DNA of 64,000 bases from NCBI GenBank assembly GCA_963576725.1, contig OY755237.1, forward strand, positions 51,836,253 to 51,900,252, written 5' to 3'. The stretch's first letter is position 1; each line of letters begins with the position of its first letter. Source of the DNA: Azorinus chamasolen (Eukaryota; Mollusca; Bivalvia; Cardiida; Solecurtidae). The translations under genes were made by a program, and so were the position numbers. The notes under the pieces were generated by a model. That model made no database searches, had not been told where the DNA came from, and was given only the letters and a program-made list of their open reading frames with translations. This document shows positions 33,101 to 48,100 of this stretch, one piece after another.

Positions 33101-36100
33101 CTAAAAGCCATCAGTATTACAGTAGAACCTCTCTTTGAGAGGCCACTCATTTATTGAACATAGGAGTCTTAAAAAGCAGATGGTTGCTTAATGCAGGGCA
33201 AAAGTAATGCAGAAAGCTCATATTCTGTACTGTTGACCTGCATTACTGGACCATAAATTAACCTCTTTTTGATGGACCTTTAAGACAGGTTCTACTGTAT
33301 TACAGCATACAATTTGTTTACTAAGCATATTTAGGCTACTGGCACATTATACATAAATAAAACCTCTTTAAAGAAGTCTATGGGCCTATGAGGCAGGTCA
33401 GGTCAGGTGGCAGCTTAAACCTTTATTCCATGAATATTCATGTAAGACAAAATAACATCATGAATATTGAATATTAATTAGATTCATTTTTATAATTTCA
33501 CATGGACGCAGTAATATATGGTCATGACAGAAATTGCAGAATCATAGGAATATTATTTCATAAGAAATCAGAAGAATCTGATCAGATGGCTGGGTCTAAT
33601 CTGTTTGCAATGACATGAAAAGGCATCTCTATCAGGAAAAGGGTTAAAACTTTCTGTTAAAACATTACTTTCTTAATTTCTGTAAAATTGTGCAACAGTA
33701 TTCTACTGGTCATACACACCTCCAATTCTGCATCACTGCAATAAACAACACAGCAAGCAGTGTCACATGGACCAGACAGTAGATAGGGAACACAACCAAC
33801 TTTGACATCCGCTCATACGTATCCAGCTGTAAAAACCCAAAGGCTTCTATACACAGGTAGAGTCGAGAATCAAAATCTCTGAAAATAGAACACATAAGAA
33901 CACATAGAACACATAAATCACTGCTTGGAAAAATATTTAAAATGTTCTCATTCGATTTAACTATTTACGTCTGTTTGATTGTAGTCCTTGTAAAGGTGTA
34001 CAATTGTGTGAAGTTTCATTAGCATGAATAGTAAAGAAGTAATAGCCAAATTTAAAGTTTCCAGATGGAAACAACGACAACAATGTGGATGCCAGAGTTA
34101 TGACAATAGCTCATATTTTTTTCTTTGAAAAATGAACAAGCTAAAAATTGCTCCAGATCACAGTATGAGCAATCATAATTTTTTACAATAAGATAAGTGT
34201 TAAAAACTAAATAAGCCCTTTTCTCCATAAATACTCCTTTTAACACCTTTGCAAACATAGTAGACCTAGATCAGATGGCTCTTGTAGGAGCCATCTGATC
34301 AGGGTCTGCTCTGTTTGATTATGGATTTTTAAAGATCAAGTTCTACAATTTCTATAATTGCCAAAAAATTATATGTTAAAACATCATTACAAAAATATCC
34401 TAATTAATATTGATAAATAGTTATGAATACATTACTTTTTAATTTAACATGAATATTCATGGAGTATAGGGTTAAAGATGTATTATTTGCATTTTTCGTA
34501 TTAATCAATCAACACCTGAAGCTGTACACGTATACATGCAATTGAAATAATGCCATTTTCCGACAAGTTATATTTGTTCAGCTAAATATTATCGCTATCT
34601 GAATACTGCTAAATTCTTTAAAAGGTGCCTCCTTTTTAGAAACAGGCTTTTTGTACGGAAATCAGCGTACACCTTCTCGGCCAAGTTCTGAATGACTCCG
34701 ATTCTATTTCGGCGCAATGCTTTGAATATTTATTATCACATGTACAATGGCTGGCACTGGTTGTTGGCCTACATATACATCAAATGATTATTTCCGGTAT
34801 ATAGATTTGAATCTTACGACAGATTCCGACCAATGGCGAATGCTGTTCCATTGGTTTCCGTAGCAATCCATTTTTCTAATTTTTTCGACACAAACAACCA
34901 TTTACTAACCATGCTGTTTAGTGTTAAATAAGTGTTAAGGTACGTAGATTCTGATTCTGAAGTCAGTTTGAAACGCAAAGTTTGCGGAAATTTGCGCAGC
35001 ATACATCTTTAATAAATGAAAGAAACACTATCCCAGTAATGTTTGCGAGGTGGACAAAAAGCACCCAAGTTGTTTTGCAAAGTGGACAAAGACCAACACA
35101 AAAAGTGGACAAAACCACCCCACTCAGCAAATGTCAGTTCAAAATATATAATTTTTCTCAAAGTTGAATGGAGGTAGAATGTTGTGTACATGTGCTGTAC
35201 ACACTTCTCATGATATTGCCTCATATCAAATTTTGCTATTCAATTTCAGCATTGTTGTTAGCTTCCTTTTACAGACACTGTGGGTAAGAGGGCAAGGTCA
35301 GTGAGACCTGATAAGTACTAAACTATAACTCTCTGGATCTGTGTTGCTTAACCCATTCCCTCCTATTGATGCCTCTGTGAAGGTCACTTTCTGAAATCAT
35401 TGTGAATAATAGAGCAAATGCTCTATTTATCACAATGGTTTCAAAATTACATAATTCTAATTTTTGCCTTTTCTCTGGTAAATGCTCCTTTTCAGTAGAT
35501 TTATTCAAAGAGGCTGGGTCTGAAAATAGTCTGAGGAACTGTGTTAAAGATAAATGGAAATATTTCTGGACACTGGAAATTACAATATGCATGTTGTACA
35601 AGGTTACAATATAAACTAACTCACCTTGGATTTCCTATCCCAAATTTGTTGAGTAAAAACTTATAGATATGCTCATCAGCTTCTAGATTTAATACTGTCT
35701 GCAAAAGAGAAATCATTTCTATTAACACACTCCCTCATAGTGACGCCTTTTGGCGCCTCTTTAAAAGTCACCTGTTGAAATCATTATAATAAATAGAGCA
35801 TTTGCTCCTATAGGAACAAATGCTCTATTTATCACACTGGTTTCAAACTACACAATTCTAACAGTTTAGTACTGTTTTCTGACTCTTATCAGTTCAACAC
35901 GTTGCATACTAGAGGAAGATTAATAATAACCTATGCAAACAGTTTGGATCCTGATGAGACACCGAGCTACTTGGCTACTCATCAGGATCCAATCTATTTG
36001 ACAAACTATGACTGCAATTTGGAAGAGAAATAAAGGAAAAGGTAACTGTCACAACAAAAGCAGATGACAAATTTTGCAGATTACAATTACATTCTATGCA

Positions 36101-39100
36101 GAGAATAACAAGAGCTGCGTGCGGTGCCAACGCTCGTCTGATTTGGTGCTGAATTTAAAAACTTTTGAAAAAAAATAGGGTCATAACTCCAAATATTTGA
36201 AATCAACAGTTATGGTTCTTCTGTAGGGACCTTCCCCTCAAAGAGATCTATTAACCTATGAAGTCTCATGTTGATACCTCTAATACTTTTTGAGTAATGA
36301 GCTACATTAAAGTTTTTGCACGCCGACGACGACAACGACAACAACGCCTACAACAACAATGCCTACGACCCTGTGATCACAATAGCTCGACTTTTCTTCG
36401 AAACAGATGAGCTAAAAATGATTATGTTCTGACTTTTCATATTATCAACACTTTATGTTCTGACTTTTCATATTATCAACACTTTATGTTCTGACTTTTC
36501 ATATTATCAACACTTTATGTTCTGACTTTTCATATTATCAACACTTTATGTTCTGACATTTCATATTATCAACACTTTATGTTCTGACATTTCATATTAT
36601 GATTTATCATCACTTTATATTCTGACATTTCATATTATCAACACTTTATGAAATAGAATGGTCTCATTTGCAGATGAACCCATTACATATAATACATGTT
36701 AACCCATTCCCTCATAGGCTATTTTTAGATCCAACCTATTTGAATAAATATACCGAAAAGGAGCATTAACAAGAGGGCCAGAATGGCCCTGAAGCGCTCG
36801 CCAGACAACCAGAGGAGAAGATTTTCAAAGTTTTCACTATATGTTTCTATAGAAAACTAGCCGGCCCTGGGGCGGGCCAATTTTGACCCCAGGGGAACAA
36901 TTTAGAAAAACTTGTAGGGGACCTAAACATGATGCTATGAGCCAAATATGAAAGCTGAGATTAACCTTCCAGTTTCAGAGAAGAAGATTTTCAAAGTTTT
37001 CTCAATATGTTTCTATTGAAAACTGCTCATCCCTGTGGCGGGGCCAATTTTGACCCCAGGGCCATAATTTATACAACTTTTGTAGAGGACCTGAACATGA
37101 TGCTATGTGCCAAATATGAAAGCTGAGAGCCTTCAAGTTTCAGAGAAGAAGATTTTCAAAGATTTCACTATTTGTTTCTATTGAAAATTGTCCACCCCTG
37201 GGGCGGGGCCAATTTTGACCCCGAGACCATAATTTATACAAATTTTGTAGAGGACCTGAACATGATGCTATGTGCCAAATATGAAAGCTGAGAGCCTTCC
37301 AGTTTCAGAGAAGAAGATTTTCAAAGATTTCACTATTTGTTTCTATTGAAAACTGCCCACCCCTGGGGCGGGGCCAATTTTGACCCTGGGGCCATAATTT
37401 ATATAAATTTTGTAGAGGACCTGAACATGATGCTCTGTGCCAAATATAAAAGCTGAGAACCTTCCAGTTTCAGAGGAAAAGATTTTCAAAGATTTCACTA
37501 TTTGTTTCTATTGAAAACTGCCCACCCCTGGGGCGGGGCCAATTTTGACCCCAGGGGCCATAATTTATATAACTTTTGTAGAGGACCTGAACATGATGCT
37601 ATGTGCCAAATATGAAAGCTGAGAGCCTTCCAGTTTCAGAGAAGAAGATTTTCAAAGATTTCACTATTTGTTTCTATTGAAAACTGCCCACCCCTGGGGC
37701 AGGGCCAATTTTGACCCAAGGGGCCTTAATTTATATAAATTTTGTAGAAGACCTGAACATTATGCTATGTGCTAAATATGAAAGCTGAGAGACTTCCAAT
37801 TTCAGACGAGAAGATTTTCAAAGATTTCACTATTTGTTTCTATTGAAAACTCCTCACCCCTGGGGCGGCGCCAATTTTGACCCCAGGGCCATTATTTATA
37901 CAAATTTTGTAGAGGACCTGAACATGATGCTATGTGCCAAATATGAAAGCTGAGAACCTTCCAGTTTCAGAGGAGAAGATTTTCAAAGATTTCACTATTT
38001 GTTTCTATTGAAAACTGCCCACCCCTGGGGCGGGGCCAATTTTGAACCTGGGGCATTAATTTATATAACTTTTGTAGAGGACCTGAACATGATGCTCTGT
38101 GCCAAATATGAAAGCTGAGACCCTTCAAGTTTCAGAGAAGAAGATTTTCAAAGATTTCACTATTTGTTTCCATTGAAAACTGCCCACCCTTGGGGCGGTG
38201 CCAATTTTGACCCCGGGGCAATAATTTATATAACTTTTGTAGAAGACCTGAACATGATGCTATGTGCCAATTATAAAAGCTGAGAACCTTCCAGTTTCAG
38301 AGGAGAAGATTTTCAAAGTTTGCACTATATGATTCTATTGAAAACTGCCCACCCCTGGGGCGGGCCCAATTTTGACCCCAAGGCCATAATTTATATAACT
38401 TTTGTAGTGGACCTGAACATGATGCTATGTGCCAATTATGAAAGCTGAGAACCTTCTGGTTTCAGAGGAGATGATTTTCAAAGTTTTACTATATGTTTCT
38501 ATTGAAAACAAGGCACCCCTGGGGCGGGCCAATTTTGACCCCAGGGGCATAATTTATATAACTTTTGTAGAGGACCTGAATATGATGCTATGTGCCAAAG
38601 ATGAAAGTTGAGATCCCTGTAGATTCAGAGGAGAAGATTTTTAAAGATTCAAATTGTTGACGACGGACGACGCACGCCGACGGACGACGGACAACAGGCG
38701 ATCACAAAAGCTCACTCTGAGCACTTTGTGCTCTGGTGAGCTAACTAGAGAAAAGGAAAGTTTAAGAATTTTGTAATTTGAAACCATCGTGATAAATAGA
38801 GCATTTGCTCCTATAGGAGCAAATGCTCTATTAATCATAAAGGTTTCAACAGGTGACTTTTACAGAGGCGTAGAAAGGCGCATTAATGGAGGAAAGGGTT
38901 AAGCCTTTACTCCATGAATATTCATGACACTAATTAACTGAAATTCTATAATGGCATGTGAACACAGGATTTTTTTGTCCATAGCAGGAACTGCAGTATT
39001 AGACCAATGGTATTCTATAAGCAAACACAGTGGACGCTGATCTGACGGTTCATATAGGAGCCGACTCATCTGTTTGCAAAGGCGTTAAAAGGAGTAGCTA

Positions 39101-42100
39101 TGGAGAAAAGGCCTAACCCTTTCCTCAATAAATATGCCTTTCTACGCCTCTGTAATAACCACTTCTTGAAACCATTGTGATAAATAGAGCATTTGTTCCT
39201 ATAGGAGCAAATGCTCTATTTATCACAATGGTTTCAAACTACAAATTCTAAAAACTTACTTTTCTCTAGTAAATGCTCCTTTTGGGTAGATTCATTCAAA
39301 ACCATTGGATCTAAAAATAGCCTATGGAGGAAAGGATAAACTCTCACTGATGGAGACACATTGTTACACAACTGCAAACACAGTGTACTCAGATAAAAAG
39401 AGCTGTCAGATCAGGGTCTGCTCTGTTTGCTTAGGAAAAAATATAGGTCTGCTTCTTCAGTTACTGGCTTGCTCAAAAACATTTCTTGTTTTTAGAGTCT
39501 TTATTAAAATCCACTAATTAATATTCATGGTCATAATGTGTTACATGAATACTCAATAACCCTTTCCTCCATAAATACGCTTTTCTACGCCTCTGTAAAA
39601 GTCACTTTATGAAACCATTGTGATAAATAGAGCATTTGCTCCTAAGGAGCAAATGCTCTATTTATCACAATGGTTTCAGAACTACACAATTCTAAACATT
39701 TCCTTTTCTCTAGTTAATGCTCCTTTTCGGTAGATTTATTCAAAGAGGTAAGATCTAAAAATAGACTATGGATGGAAGAAAGGGTTAAGTAAAGGGTTAA
39801 CAAATTCTTTCCTTGTAATTATTTCCATGGAAAATGACACAGAGTATTTTCCTGAATTCATTAAAAATGAATAAACAAGATCACTGCTTGCAAATGGTAA
39901 AGCTCATCTGACTCATCTGCAAACATCACTGTTTCAACTCCTTCCCTGGTCAGTATTCATGTCACAATTAATAACATCATACATATTCATTAGCTGAATT
40001 TTTATAATTGGATATGACCACAAGAATGTTGGTATTGGTAAAAACTGTAGAATCAGATCTACAGTGTATATTATTCCATATTCAAACAGAGCAGACTATG
40101 ATAAGACAGCTCCGATTGGATGCTTCTATGAAAGAAAGGATTAAAGGGCCATAACTCTTAAGCATAGCTAAAACACTATGCCCCCAATGACCTTTGACCT
40201 TGATGTATGACCTTGACCTTAATAAGTAACCCTGAAAATGTTCGCCTCCATAAATTGCATGTGCATGTCAAGTTTAAAGATGTATGTTGATATGACGACA
40301 AAATTATCGTCAATCTAAATCTGACCCGTAATTTGACATTTGACCTTGATGTATGACCTTGACCTTCTAATGTCACCCCATGAAATGTTTGCCTCCATAA
40401 GTTGCACATGCACATTGAAATATGTATATGCACGGCTACAAAATTATAGCCAACGTTAAAGTTGGGAACAAACCAACCAACAGACAGACGGCACAAAACA
40501 ATATGTTCATAATGGGAGGTAAAAGTCATGCAGAAAGCTTGACTAGGAGCTTTCTGCTTGACTTTTGCCCTGCTTTAAGCAGCAACCTGCCTAAAAGTAT
40601 CTAAATTCCTCTCTTCTAGAATTCTGGTCTACAGGGGTTCTACTGTATAGATCTGATTCTAGTTTCTGCCTGGGTCTTGTGTTTATTAGCCATTAAGAAA
40701 AAAATCCAATAAAGCACAAGCTCACATACACCACACCACCACATTGTCAGAGAAAAAGCTTTTATTTATGACAAATCTTAAAGCAACTTTGAGATAAAGT
40801 GATCGAGAAATGAAAGTGCTAGATGAGCAATAATGTATTATGATACACCGATGGACTGACGGACTGGTCAAAAACTATATACCCCGAGCAACTTTGGTTG
40901 TGTGGGGTATAATTTATATCAATTGTGTCATTATTTCTTACAAATGAAGTGTTAACTATTTGCTCTCAAAGAAATATTTCATCTGCAACAATTGTTGCAC
41001 TGCTTCAATTCTTAAAATAATATTTCTCTCACTTCATTGCAAAAATATGGTCAAAGTGTCAAACAGAGACACTGCATTATGCGGCATCTCATATGGATCT
41101 GAACTGTTTGTATAGATAATCACAGTTTCGCTGCGACAGTACATATAAATGCCTTTTCATGCATTGGCAAACAGAGTAGACCCTGATCAGACAGCTCCTA
41201 TAGAAGCCATCTGATCAGGGTCTGCTCTGTTTGCTAATTAAGTTGATAGATCTGTTTCTTTACTTTCTAAAATGGCTACAGGTATTGAAATCTGGAATAA
41301 ACATAGAACAGGGAAAGGGTTAGAACAGTTTTAAATAGTGGAGACTTACCTTGGCTGCAATGTTGAAGAGCACCATCAATACAAGCACTGTAAGACTATA
41401 GAAGGCAACTTTAAATATCCTACTGGGTATGCTACATGGAGTTAACGTGTCACCCTGGCAATATAAACATGTACATAACTGTAAAATCATGTACGATGAA
41501 AAGACAAGGAAATCACAGGAACCACAAAAATGTGAGCATTCTAGACAATATGGTTGAAGAGGAGAATTCTTTTGAATGTTTCACTATATATTTCTAAAGA
41601 GAACATGATACCCCCCAAGTGGGATCAAATATTTATCCCAGGGGCATAATTTGTAAAATCATTGTGGAGGACCTCAACATGATCATTCGTACCAAATAGA
41701 GCTCTAGGCCATCTCCCGATAGTTTCAGAGAAGGAGATTTTTCGAAGTTTTCACTATAAATGTCTATTGAAAACATGGTACCCAAGGACGGGCCCAACAT
41801 TAACCTCTGGAGCATAACTTTGTACAATCTTGGTAGAGATCCTACAGGAGCCATCTAATCTGTGTCTAATCTGTATGCAAAGGCATCAAAATGCCCTTCT
41901 TACCAAGTTGAAGAGTTAACAGTTGTTTTGGAGTAGCAATGTTTATAACTAAATTATGTGACCTAAAGTGCCTCAGGCCATCTGGCTTATGAAGTGGTGA
42001 TCTAACTTGGTTGAGATTATATGGCAACATAGTTTCATGCTGTTTGGTGAAGAATGGACAAAAACTGGCTGACTTAGAGAGTGGACGAGGTTAAATTGGA

Positions 42101-45100
42101 AAATTTTGCTAATTCAAACGCCATAACTCTTGTCTTGGGTCTGGTTATTGAACCAAGATATTATTACCACAAATATTTTAAATAAGTTTGGTGACAATTG
42201 GATAGAAACTGCTAAACTTAGAAAGCGGACATGTTTTGGACACCGTCCGATGGCCCATCCGCAAACAGAGCAGACCCTGGTCAGACGGCTCCTGTAGGAG
42301 TGGGTCTACTCTGTTTGCAGATGCGTGAAAACGTGTTTATATGAGGGGAAGGGTTAAATACACACCTTTATTATATACCTGTCAGTTTATGCAGTAAAAT
42401 ACGATTGTATTCGATCATGCAATACAACCCCTTAGATAAATTTTCCGTATTGCACATGTGTGCAATACAAGATCTGTATTTGTAAATCCATGCGCCATTC
42501 ATGAATGGACTATGTTTTCTGTTTCTGAATAAAAGGAGTTAGAATATTGATGTTCTTTTGTGTTCTTTTATTAAAACAGATATATAATAAATGGAATATC
42601 ACACGAAGTGACGATATGAAGGGTTGTATCACATTCTTTGTTGTTTGAGAATGTTGTCTGTGTTATTCTCACGAGCGGCGGAGTGGCTCGTGAGAATACT
42701 ACGGCCAAACAACCAGTCATGTGGTACAATCCTTCATATCATCACTTCATGTAATATCCCCTATCTATCTATAGCTCTGAACAATGCAGATAAAATATAC
42801 TTCTGTGTGTTCCCAGGAAATGTCAAAGTAACACTTTAAACACCGTATGCAGGTCAGACAGCTATTTTTTAAGCCATGAACCATTTAATAAATTCTAGTC
42901 TAGACTTGTTTGATACTTCTACTAAATTCCTGAAGAGAAACTTAACCCTTTCCTTCATATAAACGCATGTTCACACATTTGCAAACAGTGTAGACCCAGA
43001 TCAGATTGCTTCTATAGGAGCTGTCTGATCAGGGTCTGTTCTGTTTGCTTTTGAATTAATACAGATCTGATTCTACCGTTTTTGTCAAAGAAATAAAAAA
43101 AAGATGATTTTTTCCATTGTAAAAATACAGCTAAAATATTCATAATGTCAATTTATTACATGAATACTAAACAGTGAAAGGGTTAACCCTTTCCTCCATA
43201 AATACGCCTTTCTACGCCTCTGTAATAACCACTTCTTGAAACCATTGTAATAAATAGAGCATTTGCTCCTATAGGAGCAAATGCTCTATTTATCACAATG
43301 GTTTCAAACTACAAAATTCTAAAATTTTACTTTTCTCTAGTAAATGCTCCTTTTGGGTAGATTCATTGAAAGAGGTTGGGTCTAAAATAGCCTATGGAGG
43401 AAAGGGTTAAGGGAACATTAATTTCTAGAATTGCATAAGACCCCATATTCTGCAGACTGCAATTACTAGCATGTTTACAAAGACATAACAAAGTTACTTA
43501 CCCTAAAATACATGAGAAGACATGTTGCAGCTATAAAGCTAATGACTAGAGATCCTAGAATCATCTTGTTGATAAACTGCAGAGCACAGACAAGCAGGAG
43601 TGAGATGGCCTGTGATAACAGCACAAACCGAACCTGAAACAAATTTAACATCTTTATTCCGAGGCAGACTACCATTTGTTGCAAATGAAACTTACTGAAG
43701 TTGAGATTATAGCACTGGAAAGTGGTCAGATAAATTATCTTACTTGCAGCAAATTTGGATCCAGATGCAATGCAGAATTATTAAGCATTCCATCAGGTCC
43801 CGAAGTTATAAAACAGTTTGTTTGATGCCAAGTACATTCTCAAACATCTGATTGGTCAGATTTCGAGCTCAGATACATGAGAATGAAATCAGACTCAGAT
43901 TCAGATGTTATAACTTCGGACACAAGATTTGAAGAGAAAAATTACTTTTGAGAATTTTAGCACACATCAATATTACAAAACAACTCTTTAGGAGAAACTT
44001 TGTAAAATGCTGTCTGAGATTATGTTTAACCTCAGAAACTGTAGAATCAGATCTATTCAATTCCATAAGCAGAGCAGACCTTGATCAGATGGCGTCAAAG
44101 GAGCCATCTGATCTGGATATACTCTGCTTACTTGCTCTTCTCTGTTTGAAAAAATGTGACCACTTACTGATTCTAAACTAGAATTATCACTTAAGGTGAT
44201 TGAATACCCCAGCTCAGCTGACTTGATTGCAAATCAAACTAGTGACCTAGTTTTCGACACAACAATCAATTTTCGATCTTGTCCGAGACTTTATCAAGAC
44301 AATAATTCTGACCAAGTTTCATGAAGATTGGACAACAAATGTGACCAGTAGTGTTCACAATGTTTTTGTTTGACCTAGTTTTTGACCCCACATGACCCAC
44401 TTTCAACCTCATCAAAGATTTTATCAAAACAATCATTCTGATTTAAAATTTCATGAAGATTCGGCTACAAATGTGACCTCTAGAGTGTTCACAAGGTTTT
44501 TCTACTATTTGACCTAGTTTTTAACCTCACATAACCCACTTTCGAGATTTTATTAAAACAATCATTCTGACGTTTCATGATGGGTTTTCCTACTAATTTA
44601 CCTTGTTACCTAGTTTTTCATCCCACATGACCCACTTTCAAACTCTTTAAGGATTATATTAAAACAATCATTCTGACCAAGTTTCAGGAAGATTGGGCTG
44701 AAAATGTGACCTCTAGAGTGTTCACAAGGTTTTCCTATTATTTGACCTAGTGACCTAGTTTTTGACCCCATGTAACCCACTTTCAAACTCATCCGAGATT
44801 TTATCAAGCCAATCATTCTGACCAAGTTTCATGAAGATTTGTACTAAAATTGTGACCACTAGAGTGCTCACTGTGCCAGGTTCTGCCACGGACATGCCAA
44901 GGAAAGACAGACAGACAGACAGAGAGACAGACAGAGAGACAGTCAGACAGATCAGTAGAGCACAAAGCTTTAAAGCTCCTGCATTACTATTGCCATGCAT
45001 TAACCCTTTACTCCATAAGTACACTTTTCTTTGCCTTTGTAAATAGAGCGGACCCAGATCAGATGACACCTGTTTGCTTATGATATAACTTAGACATGAT

Positions 45101-48100
45101 TCTACATTATTTGTCATGACCAAAAATTCCTGTGTCCATGTGCTATTATAATAATTATCCTAATAAATATTCATGATGTCATTATTTCTTCCACAAATTT
45201 TCACAGAGTAAAGGGTTAAGCAACTACCTGCCTTAAAAACCCGAACAGACTTCTTTTGAATCCTGGTCTCTAACATGTACAACTGGTGGTAATGTACATA
45301 AATTGTCTGAAATCTTATTTTCAAAATACATTCTTAAATTCCCTTTCTCGATAGTTCAATCTGAGTGTCAAACAATTTGGTTCCAGATGAGATGTCGATT
45401 ACTTGGCATCTCAGCTCATCCAAACTGTCTACAGAGATGATCATTAGGCTTAACCCATTATCTCTTAGGTTATTTTTAGACACGACCTCTTTGAATAAAT
45501 GTATGGAAAAGGAGCATTTATTAGCAAAAAGGTAAATTATAGAATTGTGTAGTTTTGAAACCATTGTGATAAATAGAGCATTTGCTCCTATGGATCAGAT
45601 TGGTTTCAAAAAGTGACTTTTACAGAGGCGTCAAAAGGCGTCAATATGGGAGAATGGGTTAAGGATAACAATGCTGAAGATATACTTTCATTGAAGATCC
45701 AGCACAAAACTTGTATCTAAAATATTCATTTGCAAGATAATTGTCATTCTGAAACTGTCAAACTGTGTTGCACTCAGACTCTTTATATTGTTGAATTTGT
45801 CTCACCTTATGAGCAGGGACCATGTCTAATATCCATACACCAAACAAGGCAAAGGCTTGAAGTAACAGAATAAACTGGTTGAACTGCCAGAACAGGCTGA
45901 ACAGAAATGTGCTGCCCAGTATTGTAGCTGTGCTGATGTTCTGAAAATATGTATAACAACAGTACATATACCAAAGTTTTAAAGTGCCATACCTCTTTCC
46001 ATATGCATGACAGATTAAAGACCCTTTTGGCCCTTTTAATGATAAACAACTGGAAAGAGTCTGACAGGGATAGCTGTACTGATGTTGAAACTATGATAAA
46101 ACTAGAAAATTGTGTCTGTAAGACACAGCGATGCCCCCGTGGTGGTGCTTGCCTAGCTGCACATCAAATTCCTAAGTCATTTGACCTTGATCTTGGGGGC
46201 AGCATGGGCTTGGTGCATAATGAAATGGTGTTTAATGTGTATAATGTGTATATGCAATTCCATGCCAGTAGCTATAGTGGTTAGTGAGATATAAGACAAT
46301 GAAAAAATTGTGACAACCAACTGCACATAAAAGCGTGCAAAACATAATGCCTCCTGATTATCGTCAACGGGGGCATAAAATGTTCCCACTACATCCAAAA
46401 TGACAATGACAACAATGAGGCTATTAGGGCAATACCTTGACTTTTTTCATTGAACTAGAGCTGTCACAAATAAAACAAGATGTGTTTGTGAATTACTATG
46501 CCCGCGGTTATCAGCAATATAAATTTGACCCGTAATTTGGCCTTGATATATGACCTTGACCTTAATAAGTCGCCCCATAAAATGTTCATCTCCATAAGAT
46601 GCACATTAGTCCATGAGCCAGTAGGGTTGGTCGGTACCATCTCAGGGGAATAATTCCCATTGTGATTTTTTACATCATATACATCTATAGAGTTAGAAAA
46701 TATGTGATAGCATTGCATCGATGGTAGCTTTCTATGTGTTAATGCGTTTTATATTATGCTATACAATATCCGCATTTCGAGACAAAATTATCAATGAAAA
46801 GTAAAGCTAACGATTTCAGATTTACAACATTTGGTATCATACCCCAACAACGAAATTATGATGGTATACCTGAATCAGGTTGTCTAACTGTCCTTCCATC
46901 TGTCCACCCCATATGTCTGTTCCTCTATCTGTCCGTCCATTCATCCGTCTGCCTATCTGTCCATTTATAGACGCAAGTGTCCCAATGTACAAGTTTGCTT
47001 AACACTTGATATTCTTATTATTTTAGTAACCAATGCACTTGCTAGTTATGCCCCCCAAGTATAGTGGGAGACATATTGTTTTTGTGTGTGGCGTCCGTCT
47101 GTCCATCCGTATGTCTGCAGCCCCCCCCCCCCCACACACACACACTTCCGTCCGTCCGTTCTTCTGTCCGATTTTAGTTCGTCCGTGCGGTTTCTCCAAA
47201 ACCTTTGATCGGATTTTCATGAAATTTTATAGGATTGATCAGCACTATGCCTTGTTTTGTTTATCTTATTTATGTTCCGGTTCAATGATTTTCTGCAGAG
47301 TTGTGGGACTTTGAATTTTATGCACCCCAACGACGGGCATATAGTAATCGCATTGTCCGTCATTCCGTCTGTCCGTCCTTCCATCCGTCCGTCCCAAATT
47401 TCTTGTCCTTTCTATAACTTTTTTTTTATCTGTGAATTGATTTCAAAATAACCTGGCATAAGTGTGATGTATCGCGTTTAACTCCCTGGTCCGTGGGTCA
47501 AAGGTCAAGGTCATCCTTCAGGGTCAAAGGTCGGGGCATAGTGTTTTACAAACACATCTTGTTTTACATTGAAATTTAGTCCTCGCGGTTTCTCCAAGAC
47601 ATGTTGTCGGATTTTCATTAAACTTAATAAGATTGAACTGCACTACGCCTAGTTGTGCTTATATTATTCCTGTTCAGGTTCGACGATGTTCTACAGAGTT
47701 ATAGGACTTTGAAAATTGTATATGGGAAACTTTGTCCGCGCGGGGGTGGGGGACATCAATTTTTGTATAAAAAAAATTCTAGTTTCATTTGGACCCGATC
47801 ATTATTTATTTATTGCTCCAGTTTCCACTTTATCCCGAAATAAATTAGTAGCCTGTAAGATGGGATGTGGCGGGGTGAGAATATTTATTATCATTAGCAT
47901 TCGTTGCTTACCATTTTAGTTAGACCGTATTTAGCTCTAAATTGTTTTATTGTCATTATCTTTTGAATTAAAAGAGATTAAAATATCCTCAACCTTTCTG
48001 TCTAATTAATAGATGTGGGTATGGGCTTTCGTTGTGTTCATATTTTTCTTGTGACTGAATGTACATGTAGTGTCAAACAAAATACTCAGTAGTATGTTAT

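Noticed and set aside
40176..40529. 117-codon minus-strand frame
   Set aside because: It lies wholly in tandem gaccttgatgt repeats and a MITE.
44755..45123. 122-codon minus-strand frame
   Set aside because: It crosses a tandem repeat, a gacagacag tract and a MITE-B; composition is repeat-driven.
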